A DNA stretch of 64,000 nucleotides from Micrasema longulum (taxonomy: Eukaryota > Arthropoda > Insecta > Trichoptera > Brachycentridae). Positions 43,855-55,768 of this stretch are shown here, piece after piece. Every line of letters begins with the position of its first letter. Position 1 is the stretch's first letter. The notes beneath the pieces were generated by a model. It was not told where the DNA came from. It did not search any database and worked only from the letters and a program-made list of their open reading frames with translations. The stretch covers positions 248,001 to 312,000 of the forward strand of contig JAGVSM010002393.1 of assembly GCA_022494885.1 (NCBI GenBank), in the 5' to 3' direction. A program made the position numbers and the translations under genes.

Positions 43855-44270
43855 ACAACAGAGATGAAGAACATTTAAGAGAAGGTAATATAGAAGTCTA
43901 GGCATCTACAGGGCTTATGACCTGTCAATGGTTGGTTTAAGTGGCCACTTTAAACACTGTGTAACATTCACCATTCTGCCCGTATTTGAACCTCTAAATT
44001 CCTTCAATTCTTTCATCTGTTGATGTTCTGTATCTGTAGATGCCTAGACTTCTATATTACCTTCTCTTAAATGTTCTTCATCTTTGTTGTAATATGTTAA
44101 TATAAACAGCTCGCCAGGGAGTTGAATTCAGTTCTTGTCTACAAAAATTTGGACAAACTCAAAATATTGTTGATTTACCATTCTGTCTAAGTGCAAGAGC
44201 CCTGAAAAGTATCTAGACTTTCTAAGTCTCATCGAGGTTTGTTCTTTCAATCTGTTCAGATGTCGCTATG
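43855..44270. mobile_element. Foldback MITE, two arms nearly abutting
   Basis: The left arm (acaacagagatgaagaacat, gtctaggcatctacagggct, ggccactttaaacactgtgt, caccattctgcccg) is followed at 44031 by a right arm starting directly inside (tgtagatgcctagacttcta, gctcgccagggagttgaatt, acaaactcaaaatatt). The central part is mostly deleted. A further diverged arm fragment follows at about 44175-44265 (agagccctgaaaagtatcta, gacttt). Confidence 0.85.
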
Positions 44271-45785
44271 TATCTTTCAATTTAAAATCGGTTCAAGTTA
44301 ACACGAGTAAAAATCAAACCTAATGAGCCAAAAAATCTGCTTTATATAATTTACGTAGAACAACATTGAAATATATACTTACTGAAGCGTATACACTTTC
44401 AAGGGTATGTTCGTACAACAAATAAACTTGGTGTGTGATGTAATTTAGTAATATTTGCTACTGCAAACATAACTTCGTCAGCAAAACTATGATTCTTACA
44501 GAATTCCTAAATACGTTTCCAATTTATGTTTTAAAGTTTCTTTACATTAAATTACTATTTATGCTACTCTTGTATTCGTAATATTTTACTAAATCTATAT
44601 GCGAGGGGTAAATTACAGTAACTCTAAGTATGATGAAGTTGAAATATTACTATGTCGAAACCAAATTTTTCGTCCTCCATTATGAGGTAAATATCATTAC
44701 GAGTACCTCCCAATTTCTTTAATAAAAACTTTATATATTATTAATTATTTATATATTACTGTTTTACTGTAACTTCACATCACTTTAAAGAAGGAGAGTA
44801 AGAAAGCATACAGTACCAAGGAAAGTAAAAAAAGAACTCTAAATACTATTTTTTTACAGAAAAAAGTTTTTTCCTTCCTTTTATTCCCTGAAAAAAAAAA
44901 CTTTGCTGTTGGTTTATCAAAAATCTTAACTTATTTTGTATGCCAATGAATTCATGATAATTAAAACTTATTGTTGATGTATAGGGACCTTTTTAGCATT
45001 CTATTATTTATGAAATATTAAACTACAAAAACATTTTTATGATTAATAAATACTTAGTGCTTTTTTCTATTACGGACAAAAAATTCTTTAAATAGATAAA
45101 GATATTTTGGGGTAAACTAATGTATCTCCATTTTATCATTAAAAAAAATTTAAAAATTTAGGAAAAAACATTATAGATCACGTAAAAATTATATATTTTA
45201 GAAAAAAAAAACTTTACAGTCTCTCATTAAAAAATACCAAATGTTACAAGTATAAAATATAACTAATTTGTCCCTCCTTAAAAGTTGGGTTTTTGGAGAT
45301 ACAGTACGTTTACCTCTTGCATACAGAAATGTAAAGCCTTAAGAACATTTTTTAATATATTTTTTAATATTTAGATAAAAAATATAAGTATAAATTATTA
45401 CAAGTAAATACAATTTTTATATTAATTTAATACATAGATACATTTTAATCTACAAACGTTATTATTGTCGAATAGAATAAGGTATAGTACTTTTATGGTA
45501 TCCAAATAATACACTGTTCTGTATTCTGAAAGTGTATATATTTCATATTGTTTGAATATACTTACAAATAGACAATTCCAACGCCTCCGTCATACATATT
45601 CTAGCCGCCCATTATATTTTATGTGCTAACTATGAATCTTTATGCTAGCAATTGTGTATGCTTTAGTATCTTTCTGTAGAGGATCTTTACTACAGAATGG
45701 CTTTATATCTAAAGTCATATATTTCTGTATGTAAGATTTGCTCCGCATAGCATCCATTTTCAATTTAACACCTGTCTTTCTTTAA
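44271..45785. other. AT-rich intronic sequence
   Basis: About 1.5 kb with poly-A/T runs and no supported feature. Confidence 0.5.
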
Positions 45786-45789
45786 ATTA

Positions 45790-46290
45790 CAAACTAAAAA
45801 AAAACATAGAGTTCTAGTGCCATCCCTTATGTGTGAGTATGGAATTGAAAAAAATACTGTAGAAAGTAGGTTTAATGCTGTTGAAATGCAATTTATCAGG
45901 CGAATGTGTGGTAAAACGGTATATGATACGGTATATCAGGTGCACAAATGTCGTGATCCGTGAACTATGTAAGGCTGAGACAAGCATTATCGACAGAATC
46001 GAGAAAGGGGTGCTGCGTCGGTTTGGACATGTAGAGTGAATGGACAGCGAAGGAACGGCCAAAAGGATCTACTATGCGAATGTCGATGGATGCAGAACAC
46101 GAGAATGATTGAGAAAGACATGCCACGTTTAAGTCCATCAAATACATAAATATGGTCATTTCAAGAGTAGGAATAATCGGCGTGCGTGCATGAGAAGATG
46201 TATGAATGTAGAAGAAGCGAGGTCTGTATGCAAAGACAGAGTGATATGGCGTTCTTTCCTCTGCCTACTCCTACGGAGAAACGGCGCGAT
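45790..46290 (+). pseudogene. RTE-like LINE ORF2 C-terminus, copy related to 11871-12310
   Basis: The + strand encodes CEYGIEKNTVESRFNAVEMQ and FIRRMCGK, then after a shift IRELCKAETSIIDRIEKG, VLRRFGHVE, stop, MDSEGTAKRIYYANVDGCR, VHQIHKYGHFKSRNN and further on VEEARSVCKDRVIWRS. Much of the sequence aligns with the minus-strand copy at 11871-12310, with different stops, showing independent decay. The copy extends further 3' than the other. Confidence 0.8.
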
Positions 46291-46329
46291 GGTTTGTTTG
46301 TTTATTTTTCCATATTCATTTCTTGCTAA

Positions 46330-46412
46330 TGCAGAAATCATCATTATTATTGCCTTTCCGCATCTAATGGTGCATGAGGCACTGCATTGGTAACCAATCG
46401 CATTTTCAACCA
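46330..46412 (-). mobile_element. SINE family A, 3' end
   Basis: atcatcattattattgcctt, tccgcatctaatggtgcatg, aggcactgcattggtaacca is the reverse complement of the SINE 3' end. It sits between two LINE fragments of opposite orientation. Confidence 0.85.
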
Positions 46413-46585
46413 CTCAGATTTTATTATTGTTAGTGAAAATGTATCTCTTTGTTGGACTTTGTGAATATTTATTTCCAAACCGATCCTTTTTGAAGCCTCA
46501 TGTAGTTCCATAATCATTTCGCCTAGTTCATTCATGTCTTTACTTATGACCACTATGTCATCTGCAAATCTGAGGCGACTCAATT
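46413..46585 (-). pseudogene. Reverse transcriptase palm fragment (LINE)
   Basis: The minus strand reads LSRLRFADDIVVISKDMNEL, then GEMIMELHEASKRIGLEINI, the motif-C FADD box and following helix of a non-LTR reverse transcriptase (RFADDIVLxS, then L-x-x-x-x-x-x-GLxxNxxKT). The essential KT after the last block is altered (HKVQQ). It is cut at the SINE border (46412). It is probably the same kind of element as at 5648-6290. Confidence 0.8.
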
Positions 46586-46790
46586 ACCATTAGAATAAAC
46601 TCAGATAACTCCAAAAACAAAGTTGTACTTAAAAAAAATACATCATTAATATCTATTTTAAAGATTACACATGTGGATAAATAGGTACATATCTATTCAT
46701 GATATCTTTACGTTTTCGGATCAATATTTCGATAAACGTTTTCTTTCAATCTTATCCTCCAATAAATGACTGATTACAATCAATTTTTTT
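46586..46790. other. AT-rich spacer
   Basis: No feature recognised. Confidence 0.35.
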
Positions 46791-46794
46791 TTTT

Positions 46795-47833
46795 CGAAAT
46801 ACAAAATTCTGGCTTTTTGCTGATGACAACAAGGTACTTAAACTGATTAAATCTCCCAGTGATTGTCTTCTTTTTCAACATGATATTAATTGTTTTAATG
46901 AATGGTGCGACATCAATTGTCTTCAACTTAACATTGACAAATGTAAAATAATATCTTTCTCGCGACGAAAATACCTATACAATTCAACTACAAACTAAAA
47001 AATACTTCCCTTTCAATGGTTTCGTCCCTTTCAATGGTTCGTAGAAAGTAAACTCTCCTATCGTGAACACATTGATAATATTGTAAACAAATCTCTCAAA
47101 CTTCTCGGTTTTATCAATAGAGTGACGGCGGACTTCAAAAATATTCATACCATCAAAACTCTTTATTGCTCACTAGTTCGACCCCATCTAGAATACGCTT
47201 CTCATATTTGGTCTCCATTCTACAGGACTCATATTGACCATATCGAGTCTGTCCAACACCGTTTTTTAAGAAAAGTGGCATGGTTGCTCGAATTACAAAG
47301 GGGTAATTATGCTTATTTTGAAATAGAGCAATCTCTTAACCTGTCTTCATTGGAGAGACGTAGAACTGAGATGGACCTTATATGCATTTTCAAAATACTT
47401 AATGCTTTAAGTGATGTCCCATCTCTGTTGCAATCAATTTCTTTTCATGTTCCCAACCGTGTCACCGGAAGTCAAAATCTGCTATTTATAAAATCTTCTA
47501 AGAGCAACTTTGGTTTTTATGCCCCAATGTCCAGAATGTGTAGATTAGTCAATTCATCACACGACTTGGAATTTTTTGGGATAGATCTTCCGGCTTTTCG
47601 TAGATCTCTTCGCGACTAAACAGTGTGGGATGAAGTTGGATTGGCATGGTTTAGCTCAAAGTTTTTGATCTTTCGTTTTTTTTAATATATTGTATACTAT
47701 TATATTTTTGCCCTTGTTTGTCTTTGCCAAATAGTTTTATGTTCTTTTTGTTCAGTTTCTTGCATTTATGTTTCTTCATGTAACTGTTGTAAATGGCTTA
47801 GGCCGTATATATATAATAAATAAATAAATAAAT
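46795..47833 (+). pseudogene. Non-LTR LINE (jockey/CR1-type), RT core to 3' end
   Basis: This is the longest LINE piece in the window. FADDNKVLKLI begins at 46816 (catalytic F-A-D-D, 46816-46827), followed by FNEWCDINCLQLNIDKCKII, the W-x-x-x-x-x-L-x-LN-x-x-KC motif. A local duplication of ccctttcaatggtt at about 47008-47040 breaks the frame. From about 47044 a long open frame reads ESKLSYREHIDNIVNKSLKL, LGFINRVTADFKN, LYCSLVRPHLEYASHIWSPF, HIESVQHRFLRKV, ending at TAA 47618-47620. The 3' UTR ends in aataaataaataaataaa, a simple-repeat tail. Clear non-LTR signature; clade tentative. Broken by the frameshift, so inactive, but it is among the younger LINEs here. Confidence 0.88.
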
Positions 47834-48229
47834 TTGGATATAAATCGTTTAGTCATGACCTTCGTTCCACTATATAACTAGAGGACTATAATGCATTTTA
47901 TTTCAACAATGATTTAAACTATCAATAGTGTTCTACTGTCCTATTACAATAGTCAATGATTACAATAAAATTAGTCAGGTTAGGTTTTTTTTTATATTCA
48001 AATACAAAAATTACATTGGGTTGAACATGTTTCGGCCTTTAGGTAAAAACACGTGTTGAGCTAAAATGTATTATATGAAAATTAAATATGGTATAATAGT
48101 TAACTTATTTATTAGATATTCTAAATAACAATGACAAAAAATAATTATAAAAATATGCATGTATCTTAAGTTATAAAAAAAATATTGATACAAAAATAAA
48201 AACATTTAAATTATTAACCAATTACAATA
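47834..48229. other. Unclassified AT-rich sequence
   Basis: ttgaacatgtttcggccttt at 48023 vaguely recalls a Penelope end but lacks the CTGANGA core. Nothing else. Confidence 0.35.
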
Positions 48230-48348
48230 GGGATGGAGAACACTCTAGATAAGGGAATATGGAAGTCTAGACATTTACAGGGCTTTTGACCTGTCATTGG
48301 CTGGTTAAAGTGGCCACACTCTAAAAACATTTGGACAAATCCAAAATA
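48230..48348. repeat. Foldback MITE, shortened copy
   Basis: gggaatatggaagtctagac, atttacagggcttttgacct and gtcattggctggttaaagtg, gccac are followed directly by aaaaacatttggacaaatcc, aaaatattg, the terminal motif of the opposite end. The whole centre is deleted. Confidence 0.8.
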
Positions 48349-48697
48349 TTGTAATTATTTATATGAACTGTTAGTAAAAATATACAATTTATAGAAGAAA
48401 AATACAAACAAATTTTCATATTAAATAAAAACGTATGTTTATATTTATGGATTATAATTTAACCCAAAACTGAGAATCAAAATATAAATATTAAAACAAT
48501 CTGTGAATACCATAAATATTTGTTTAAAAAAACTTTGAATTTTGTTATAATTAATACAACCGAGTAAATTTACCTAAACATCGTAAATTTTCAATTTTTG
48601 CATTGTCGAATTAACGTAGTATTGATTTTCTAAAATTGTAACATTGCAAATCTTGAATTAAACATAAATAATTAGTAATAAAATAAATATAAAACAT

Positions 48698-48925
48698 TAT
48701 TGTTTTGAACCACTTATTTTTAAATAGAATTTTAATTTAAAAGAACAACGTGGCAAAAAGACTTGACTACATGCATATGTATCGATGTACTATTTAGTAA
48801 CCACCGTTAAAATAAAATAGGATAGAATTCATTAGTTGAGTATACCTTGATAAAGATGCTTGTGTAGCTTTGAAACCGGTCGGTATAAAAAAATAGAAAA
48901 TAAGTGGTTAAAAACAATCTTATTT
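48698..48925. repeat. Inverted-repeat element, unclassified
   Basis: ttattgttttgaaccactta, ttttt at 48699 mirrors aaaataagtggttaaaaaca, a at 48897. Between them gataaagatgcttgtgtagc, tttgaaacc resembles a degraded Penelope terminus. agtggttaaaaacaa recurs at 58995. Confidence 0.45.
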
Positions 48926-49289
48926 TATTATGATGAATAAGCACAAAGTTAGTGCTTCAAATGTAAATTTTATAAATATTTGGATTTACCCAAAAATATC
49001 ATTTTTCAAGTCATTTTCATGGGTTTTTCAGGCGCGCACATATCGGGATGGGTTTAACAGGCCAACGCGATAAAAAAAAGTGTATCCGTGTTTACTAAAT
49101 ATTCAAGCGTAGATACGTTTTTTAAATCTTTTTATTAATTTAACATGTTAGTTCATTTGCGGGTTTATTGTCAAACTGTGAATTTATTCAAACCAACCAA
49201 TAAAATATTATTATTTATATAATTTGAGAAAATTACAAATGTGTATATAAATCTATAAATATCGATACTAGTCTACAATGGGAGAAAGG
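48926..49289. other. AT-rich sequence
   Basis: No feature recognised; aatatttggatttacccaaa at 48977 is a loose match to the motif at 4470 and 11036. Confidence 0.35.
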
Positions 49290-49465
49290 GAATAAGAGAG
49301 AGGAAAGAGGAGATATAAAGGAAGAGAAAGGAGATGTTTCTTTAGGCGTAATTTAAACAGAGATACTGTAGAAACATCTTTGTTGGATGGGAGGTGATTG
49401 CACGGTCGAGCCGCATTGACACTATATGAGTAAAATTGGAGAAGGAGGAATTATGTATGGGAATT
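49290..49465 (-). pseudogene. LINE ORF2 C-terminal fragment (family of 42890-43440)
   Basis: The reverse complement reads cctccttctccaattttact, catatagtgtcaatgcggct, cgaccgtgcaatcacctccc, then gatgtttctacagtatctct and gtttaaattacgcctaaaga, aacatctcc, very close to 43275-43400. A few bases are lost between cccatccaac and aaagatg. Dead fragment. Confidence 0.8.
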
Positions 49466-52400
49466 AAGATGATGATTTGAGGATAAGAAAGAAATCTATA
49501 CTGATTGACATAATATAGGCGTCAAAATCATAAAGTTAATTATATTTTTTAATTTAAAATATTTTAGAAGCTATAAATGAACTCGAGTTTGATCTGTAGA
49601 AATATCACGTAAAATTATTTTTATCATGCGACTGGCCACCTGTTGCCTACAAAAATACCCTGTATGTTGAATGGTCGTTCTTATGAAATAAATACATATT
49701 TACTGCTTTACCCAATTATTTACGCAGTAATTGTTTATAAAGCGTGAGTCAATGTATTCGCGGCATTATTGTTAACATAAATATTATACTTTATTATTAT
49801 TATTATTTATATGACCTAGTACTTATTGCGGAATAGTATTTACCTCGAGTACGTGTTTATTTACAAATCAATTTACTGTAGCTGATAAATGATATATTTT
49901 TAATTAAATTTAAGGTGGCTTGAAGTATGTCAAAAAGGTCGTTATTATCTGCTGTCGTTACGATAAAATAAAATAAATTTTAAAATTTAGAATGTTATTT
50001 GTAAACAATGCAGTAAATTAATCAAAAGTAAAATTGCGTTTTCGGAAATAAGTAAAATAGAATGGTTAAGATTTTACCAAGTTTAAAAAAAGTTTAATTT
50101 TTTTTTTATGTGAAGCCTATTTTATTTATTGAATTTTTGAAAATTCTTTTCGGACGTGTTTAAAACTTTGTGGTCCCCTTAGTGTTGTGTTTTAATTTAG
50201 TTATTTAATATAGTCATTTAATATAGTCATTAGTCGCTACCAATAAAATTGGACCCCATTTTCAAAAATGACTACAGGAATTTTTTAGTATTTTTTGTAT
50301 TTAAACGCCACAATTAGTGGTCCTGTAATATACCTATTATCAAATATAATACTACCATTATTGAAACGGGCTAGCGTTTCATCACATATAAAAATAGAAA
50401 AAAGTATATATATCGACACTGGAAAGAAAAAAGTTACCAAGCGACATGTAGCAACTTTACAGTAGAGCCAATTTAATTCTTTTATTTAATAAAGAATCTC
50501 TTTTTTTTATTTTTTTATTTCATTTAACAATTAAATACGTATGTATGTAATTGTTTTATTAATAAAAAAAAAATAATAAACTTTAATTGGCCCTGTACTG
50601 TGTATTATATGATTTTACGAAAATTGGTAGGCAACTGGCTGACGTTCAAAACTCACCAAAGCGAAGGTTTGAGAGATAATTAAAATAACAAACTCTTACG
50701 AGTTAAAAACTTCAATTATCATTAAATTCAAATATCTCTAAATTCTGTTTGTATTTCGTCTAAGTGTTATTGTGATTGCCCACCTGACCGTTGACTTTCC
50801 GCATCTTTCTTAGAAACCTGATTGCAATATGAAATTGTTTTGAAAACATGGCCGACGCATAAATCGCTTTATGCAAACCGTTTGTGACGTGTTTGTTAGT
50901 TTGCCAACAGTTCTTCTCGTACATGTAATATGTGTGCAGGCACTTTGGCGAGAATATGCACCAGGAACTTCTTAACTATCGGAGTCTAGCAGTAAGTGGC
51001 TGCTCCTGCAGAGTTTGACCCGATCACACCTTTGAGCATAGTACATCAGCCGGCCGAACGGTTCGCCGGGCAGCTCGCCAAAAAGACTTTTTTGGCATTT
51101 TATTTCGCTATTCATTGATGAACAAATCCGCCATTCTTGTCAGTTCTCCCGTGAAGCCGACCCGATATAGTAAACCTAATAATTTGCATTCAGATGGCCG
51201 CATACCATTTTTTGCTATTGTAATATCGTTATAGCTCACGGTTCTGTGAAAAAAAAGTAGAATAGAATACAAGGTTAATATTTTATGTATAAAATGTCGT
51301 TTTGGAGTTATGGTTTTTATATCAATATTAATTTGATGCTTGTAAACGACTACACAATACATGCGCAATAACCGAGAATGGATACATCACGATTTTGTTA
51401 GTGTTAAATTGCTCACTAAATGTAAAAAATTGACTCTAAATGAAGTGCTTTTGTATTAAATCGAGTTTATTAACAGAGGCCATGTTTAAAATGAATCTGT
51501 CAATAAACCCAATATAGTTTGGTTCACTGGAAAATATTGCTTTGTACCGATGTACGTTTTTACATCGATTTATATTGTTTTATTGTGGAAAATGTAAGAA
51601 GTATGTACATTTTCCCTTTTAAAAAAATTATGTACAATATTTAATCTGGGTTTGACCAGAATGTGGGCGATATCAATAGAGTATGACTTAAGTATTAATT
51701 CATTAGAAAAGCTGCCATGGTAGGTTTCAGATTACTTTAATTCAATCATAATTTGTTAAAATAAGATGAAAATCAAACAAATGGAAATACTTTTATATAA
51801 AGAATAGATCTTTAGTTTTCGCTCTAACTTATCTCGAAGCTAAATCGGAGTTCGTGGCTAAAGATAGATTTGTAAGGGCTTGAAGTAAATTCCTTTTTGT
51901 TCGTAGGGTCTATAATATAGCAGCTTATTCCTGCATGGTCTATGCTGTAGGAAGACGAGAGTGGGGAGAAGAGGGGAACAGGGTCGACCTATATCCGACA
52001 AGCTCTTTGCCAAATTCTTACAAGACGCCGCCAAATACCGCTAAGCGTCAAAACACACCGAAATTAGTATCCTTTAGGCCGTGTTAAGCGTGACCATAAT
52101 CATATATATTATTATCCCGCCTTTAAGTTTCGCCCCATTTAATACAGGAATTGCTGATTACGTAATCGAAAAATGGATTTGAATGTTTAAAGCTTTTCAT
52201 TACGTAATCATTGAAATTTACTGCCACCTATTTAAATACTCGGTTAACTGTATGGATCCATCATTTGTTCAAAAACTCGTGCAATTGTATTTTTTATCGA
52301 TTAATTAAAATCATTTAAAACGCATCGTGATTGTGATTTAAAGATATTATGACAATTTCAATAAAGAGAGATAACACACGACATACATTCTGAATTGAAC

Positions 52401-53579
52401 GCATTTGATTTTACGATATTTTACAATAAATCAATTTTCGGCTGCTGCAATGGTATCTTATCTAACAGATTGAATTTTATATACTTGCAGTAAAATACGA
52501 AGCTTAGTACGACTTTCAAAACATATTTTTTCAACACGTTTTCAATCATTTTACGGCTAGAAGTTGTTATTACTCCCGAGTTGTATTCATACATGCTGAC
52601 CTATAATTTATTATATATCGTTAGATTGCTTGATAATTGTCCGACAACCGCTTTACTATGTTGGACTCCAGATTGCAACTCATCCACATTATCAATTGAC
52701 GTACTTTGTCCCGAGTTTTTCTCCATTGTTTGTTTACAACTTGTGAGAGATTTGCTTTCGCGATGACATGTTTACAAACTTGACTTAATGATATCGTATA
52801 TAAAAAAATAAATAAATAGTAAACATTTCGCGTCTGTATTCAAAACCATGGAGTACATGGCAAATCTCTTAGAAGTTCGTAACTTGTTTGTTTTTTTATA
52901 ACCATCTCACTGTTTGTTATTAAAATCATTCGTATTGCTGAGACGAGCCGCTAATATGTTTAGCAAAAGTCGTATTTTATGATTCAAATTTGTTAAGCAA
53001 ATACTACTTTGACGCAGTCAAGGAGTCTCGACTTTCTAAACTCACGAACTATCAGCAAAACGAATGATTGGCTTATTTTTGACCCGATAATTTCTGACAA
53101 GCATCTGCTACCCTGTTCGTGCACGTTCATCTCTCTTGCACTCATCCCTTAATGCTTTCCCACCCCAGCCGCCATTGGAAAACACATCTAGCATTAGTAA
53201 AACAGAAAAAATACTTTAAATTGAAAAGTATAATAATCAACGTAAATTTAAATAATCGTTTAGACGATTTGACGTTATAGTCAATCAACCTCATTAACCA
53301 TTTCTATTTTACCGACAATTTCCAATAGATTTTAATAAAATAATAATCAGAAAATTGTAGGCCGACTATTCTTGTTTTTCTTAAATTAGCAATATTGAGT
53401 CAAAATGTTTGCAGATAAATATATACCGGTTTAAACCGACAGATTTAAGGCCTGTAACGTCAATATTTTCTTCTCGATAATTCATCTCACTGAGATGTTA
53501 TTTGTCTATTTTGTGAATTAGCGGTTTTAACATTTGTTGGAAGACACTTGTTAGATATTTAATTCTCTGTCGTAAGACA
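49466..53579. other. Unclassified intronic sequence, about 4 kb
   Basis: Mostly AT-rich and apparently free of the window's repeat families. Two less AT-rich stretches stand out: 50740-51200 and 51880-52130. In the first, gtgtgcag precedes 50940 and ctagca is followed by gtaagt at 50992, giving a 52-bp exon-like segment, but it does not match the phase of the MGDK exon. No gene is claimed. Confidence 0.4.
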
Positions 53580-53755
53580 GAGCCGCATTGCCGCTGTAGG
53601 CACACTAGGCCCCGGTCTAGGGGCCCAAACCTCTCGGGGTCCCCGGAGTACCTACGTAAATATGTAAAAGACGAGTTTGTTTCTGACTCAGTCACCGAAA
53701 GGGAGCCCCCGACTCCTTGGAGCCCTGGGCCCCGAATCCCTTAATGCGGCAGAAC
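53580..53755. repeat. GC-rich inverted-repeat element remnant
   Basis: gagccgcattgccgctgtag, aggccccggtctaggggccc and tcggggtccccgg on the left are mirrored on the right by gagcccccgactccttggag, ccctgggccccgaatccctt, aatgcggc. The arms are imperfect. It looks like a degraded DNA transposon with GGGGCCCC-type ends, about 145 bp upstream of the exon candidate. Confidence 0.55.
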
Positions 53756-53899
53756 TTTTGCTGTTTTACAATCGTGTTTGTCAACGCCTTCTCCCTTTTC
53801 CCGGCCTCTGCCCTCCTCCGACTTCCAGCCACAGCCCCTTTAGTCCCCCGCCCCTAGGGCGCAGGCATGCTTCATGTCGGTAGTTGTGTTGTGTTGCAG

Positions 53900-53980
53900 C
53901 ATGGCCGCTCGGATTCCTATCGTGTCGCCACTTTACCAGCGCTGAAAGATGACAACAAAACTGCGGATGGGCTGTACAAG
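53900..53980 (+). CDS. Candidate internal exon of the MGDK gene (27 codons)
   Basis: The segment is bounded by a good acceptor (tgttgtgttgcag, ending 53899) and a donor that has the AAG|GT core but a poor continuation (gttttt). Its 81 bp form exactly 27 codons without a stop when read in phase 0, as required after the MGDK exon at 25842-25853. The peptide HGRSDSYRVATLPALKDDNK, followed by TADGLYK, is hydrophilic, of balanced composition and unlike the surrounding A/T-driven ORFs. I do not recognise the protein; there are no cysteines, membrane segments or catalytic motifs. Phase agreement could occur by chance (one in three) and the donor is weak, so this is a moderate-confidence call. The frame stays open past the donor to 54073. 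Confidence 0.45.
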
Positions 53981-54679
53981 GTTTTTATTACATTCTTTAT
54001 TATTTTTATTTTACAACTTTCTCCGCCCGACGCGTCCAAGACGCGTGACAACCATTTTGCACGAAAACATTGACGGCTGTTGAGTCAAAATAGAGAAATC
54101 ATCATACTCTTGAATATCAATTTATAACACCCGACAATCAATTTTTCATCTTACGAATGTAATATTCGGATGGTTTAATTTCGCCTCTGATTATCAAACA
54201 TTGTCAAATGTCAAAATTATTGTATTTACTACCGTAGTATTTTATGTATATTCTTAGCATAAAACCTCAATATTGTACTGCGAAATAACAAAAAATAAAC
54301 ACCTTGGCGATCTCAATTTTCTCTTGTAACAAAATTGCAAGCAGTAACCAGTCTTCAATTTTATCAGACATGTTACCTTGTAGCTCGATTTACTTAACAT
54401 TTTGTTTATGTTAAACAGTACCTTCGTCATATTACTCGAATATAAACAATAAACATAATACAACTCGATAATATGACTCGTGTGTAAAACACGAATCGCC
54501 GATCGCAGGCGCATTGGAATTTGGAATAATTATTATTGTGTTACTTGTCCAATTTATCAGCGAGTCAGTTTGGTTCGTTACACTCGCAGATATGTACAGG
54601 TTCGTAACTGGAAGTTTTTCCGTGAATCCGTTTTATAATGCGTGCGTGTTATTACTCAATATTGTAAAGATTTCTCGCC
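53981..54679. other. Sequence downstream of the exon candidate
   Basis: No feature is supported. The ORFs at 54254-54514 (minus) and 54514-54747 (+) have no recognised domains. Confidence 0.35.
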
Positions 54680-54733
54680 AACCGGCAACCGGCAACCGGC
54701 AACCGGCGACCGGCAACCGGCGACCGGCAACCG
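54680..54733 (+). repeat. Minisatellite, 7-bp unit caaccgg
   Basis: The unit caaccgg or its variant cgaccgg is repeated about seven times (for example accggcaaccggcaaccgg). It contains a CpG in each unit and is the only clean short tandem repeat of this GC content in the window. Confidence 0.9.
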
Positions 54734-55539
54734 TCAGCGGATTTTAGTACGAAGGAAATTACCAATCTTGGAGCCGCGCGCGGAAGTGAACAATCTCACA
54801 CACCGCACGATCCAATTGTAACTACTCTTAATCGCGTCTCAGCGATGGAAAAACTTGAAGGATTCTTTTTAGTCGTTCTAAACTCCGTACAGGTACCAAT
54901 GACTGGTCCACGAGAGGTTTCGAAGCCCCGAGATCAACACAATAGATAATTAATTGCTTCGTACATTTTTTGCGTCGTTTTCACAATGCACGCGCTAATT
55001 CACGGATACTTACCCCGGTACCAATAACTCCAAGGGCAGTTGACCGCGAATCGAATCTGCAGTATTACAATTAAAAGCGGCATGATAGGTTATCTCTGGC
55101 CGCGGAGTCGAGAGCAAATAGGGCCGGTTCACTCGAATTAGTGTGACACAGATCGGCCGTTCTAGTTAGCGAATAATCAGCGGAGTGCGGAGATATGACG
55201 ATCATTGGCTTCAAGGGTACCACTGGCGTGTAGGTGAACCGTACAAAGGAGTGACGTCAGGGATTTTGATGATTTTGTCACCCACGGAGACACCACGCCA
55301 TTGACTACATCGTAACGAGTCTGAGACTTGACAATTCTAGTGCCGTAATGCCCGAGGGGGGCGAATGAATAGAATACTTAATTCTCTGGAGCCATAAAGC
55401 CAGCACTGTGCGAATTATGTACTAGTAACTGAAATCCTGACTGGTCTAAGACGATGATAATGGTGGCATTCAATCTCCTACAGTCTCGAGAATCTCTGGT
55501 TTATGAATGCAAATGTATGCTTTACCTCTCGGCTTCCAG
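54734..55539. other. Less AT-rich unclassified sequence
   Basis: Base composition is more balanced than in most of the window between about 54760 and 55640. No repeat family match. It could be conserved intronic or regulatory DNA around the exon candidates, but nothing specific is visible. Confidence 0.35.
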
Positions 55540-55629
55540 AACCAACCTGCCTCTGGTTATGTTCATTGGAAGAGCAGTCATGCAGCTGAACACGATCACT
55601 TAGGAGATCGACACCTTTCGCATCAGTGA
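55540..55629 (+). CDS. Possible terminal exon of the MGDK gene (speculative)
   Basis: A strong acceptor (tttacctctcggcttccag, ending 55539) opens a segment which, in the phase required after 53900-53980, reads 29 codons (NQPASGYVHWKSSHAAEHDH, then LGDRHLSHQ) to a TGA at 55627-55629. An AATAAA signal follows at 55769-55774, a plausible distance for a short 3' UTR. With the two upstream exons this would make a protein of only 60 residues. The peptide is not recognised. Acceptor-like sites are common, and a terminal exon needs no other constraint, so this is low confidence. Confidence 0.2.
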   Translation, partial: NQPASGYVHWKSSHAAEHDHLGDRHLSHQ

Positions 55630-55768
55630 AATTAAGAGGCAAATACTCTTGCCATTGGAGAGTAATAGAGTATAATATCGAGCCATTTCTTGAGGGTTTC
55701 TGACCTGATATGTTGTGCCGATTTAACGCCTTAAATATTTTGTTTTATTTGTAATGTTATTTTGGTCC

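Noticed and set aside
48847..48880. Second hammerhead-like motif (gataaagatgcttgtgtagc, tttgaaacc)
   Set aside because: The CUGANGA core is not matched, so it does not meet the minimum for a hammerhead.
50940..50991. Small exon between gtgtgcag and gtaagt
   Set aside because: Splice signals are good, but the phase that continues from MGDK hits a stop, and the open frame (HFGENMHQELLNYRSLA) is too short to judge alone.
51108..51368. 86-codon minus-strand ORF as a gene
   Set aside because: Contains some balanced sequence but no recognised motif, no promoter and no splice sites in a usable arrangement.
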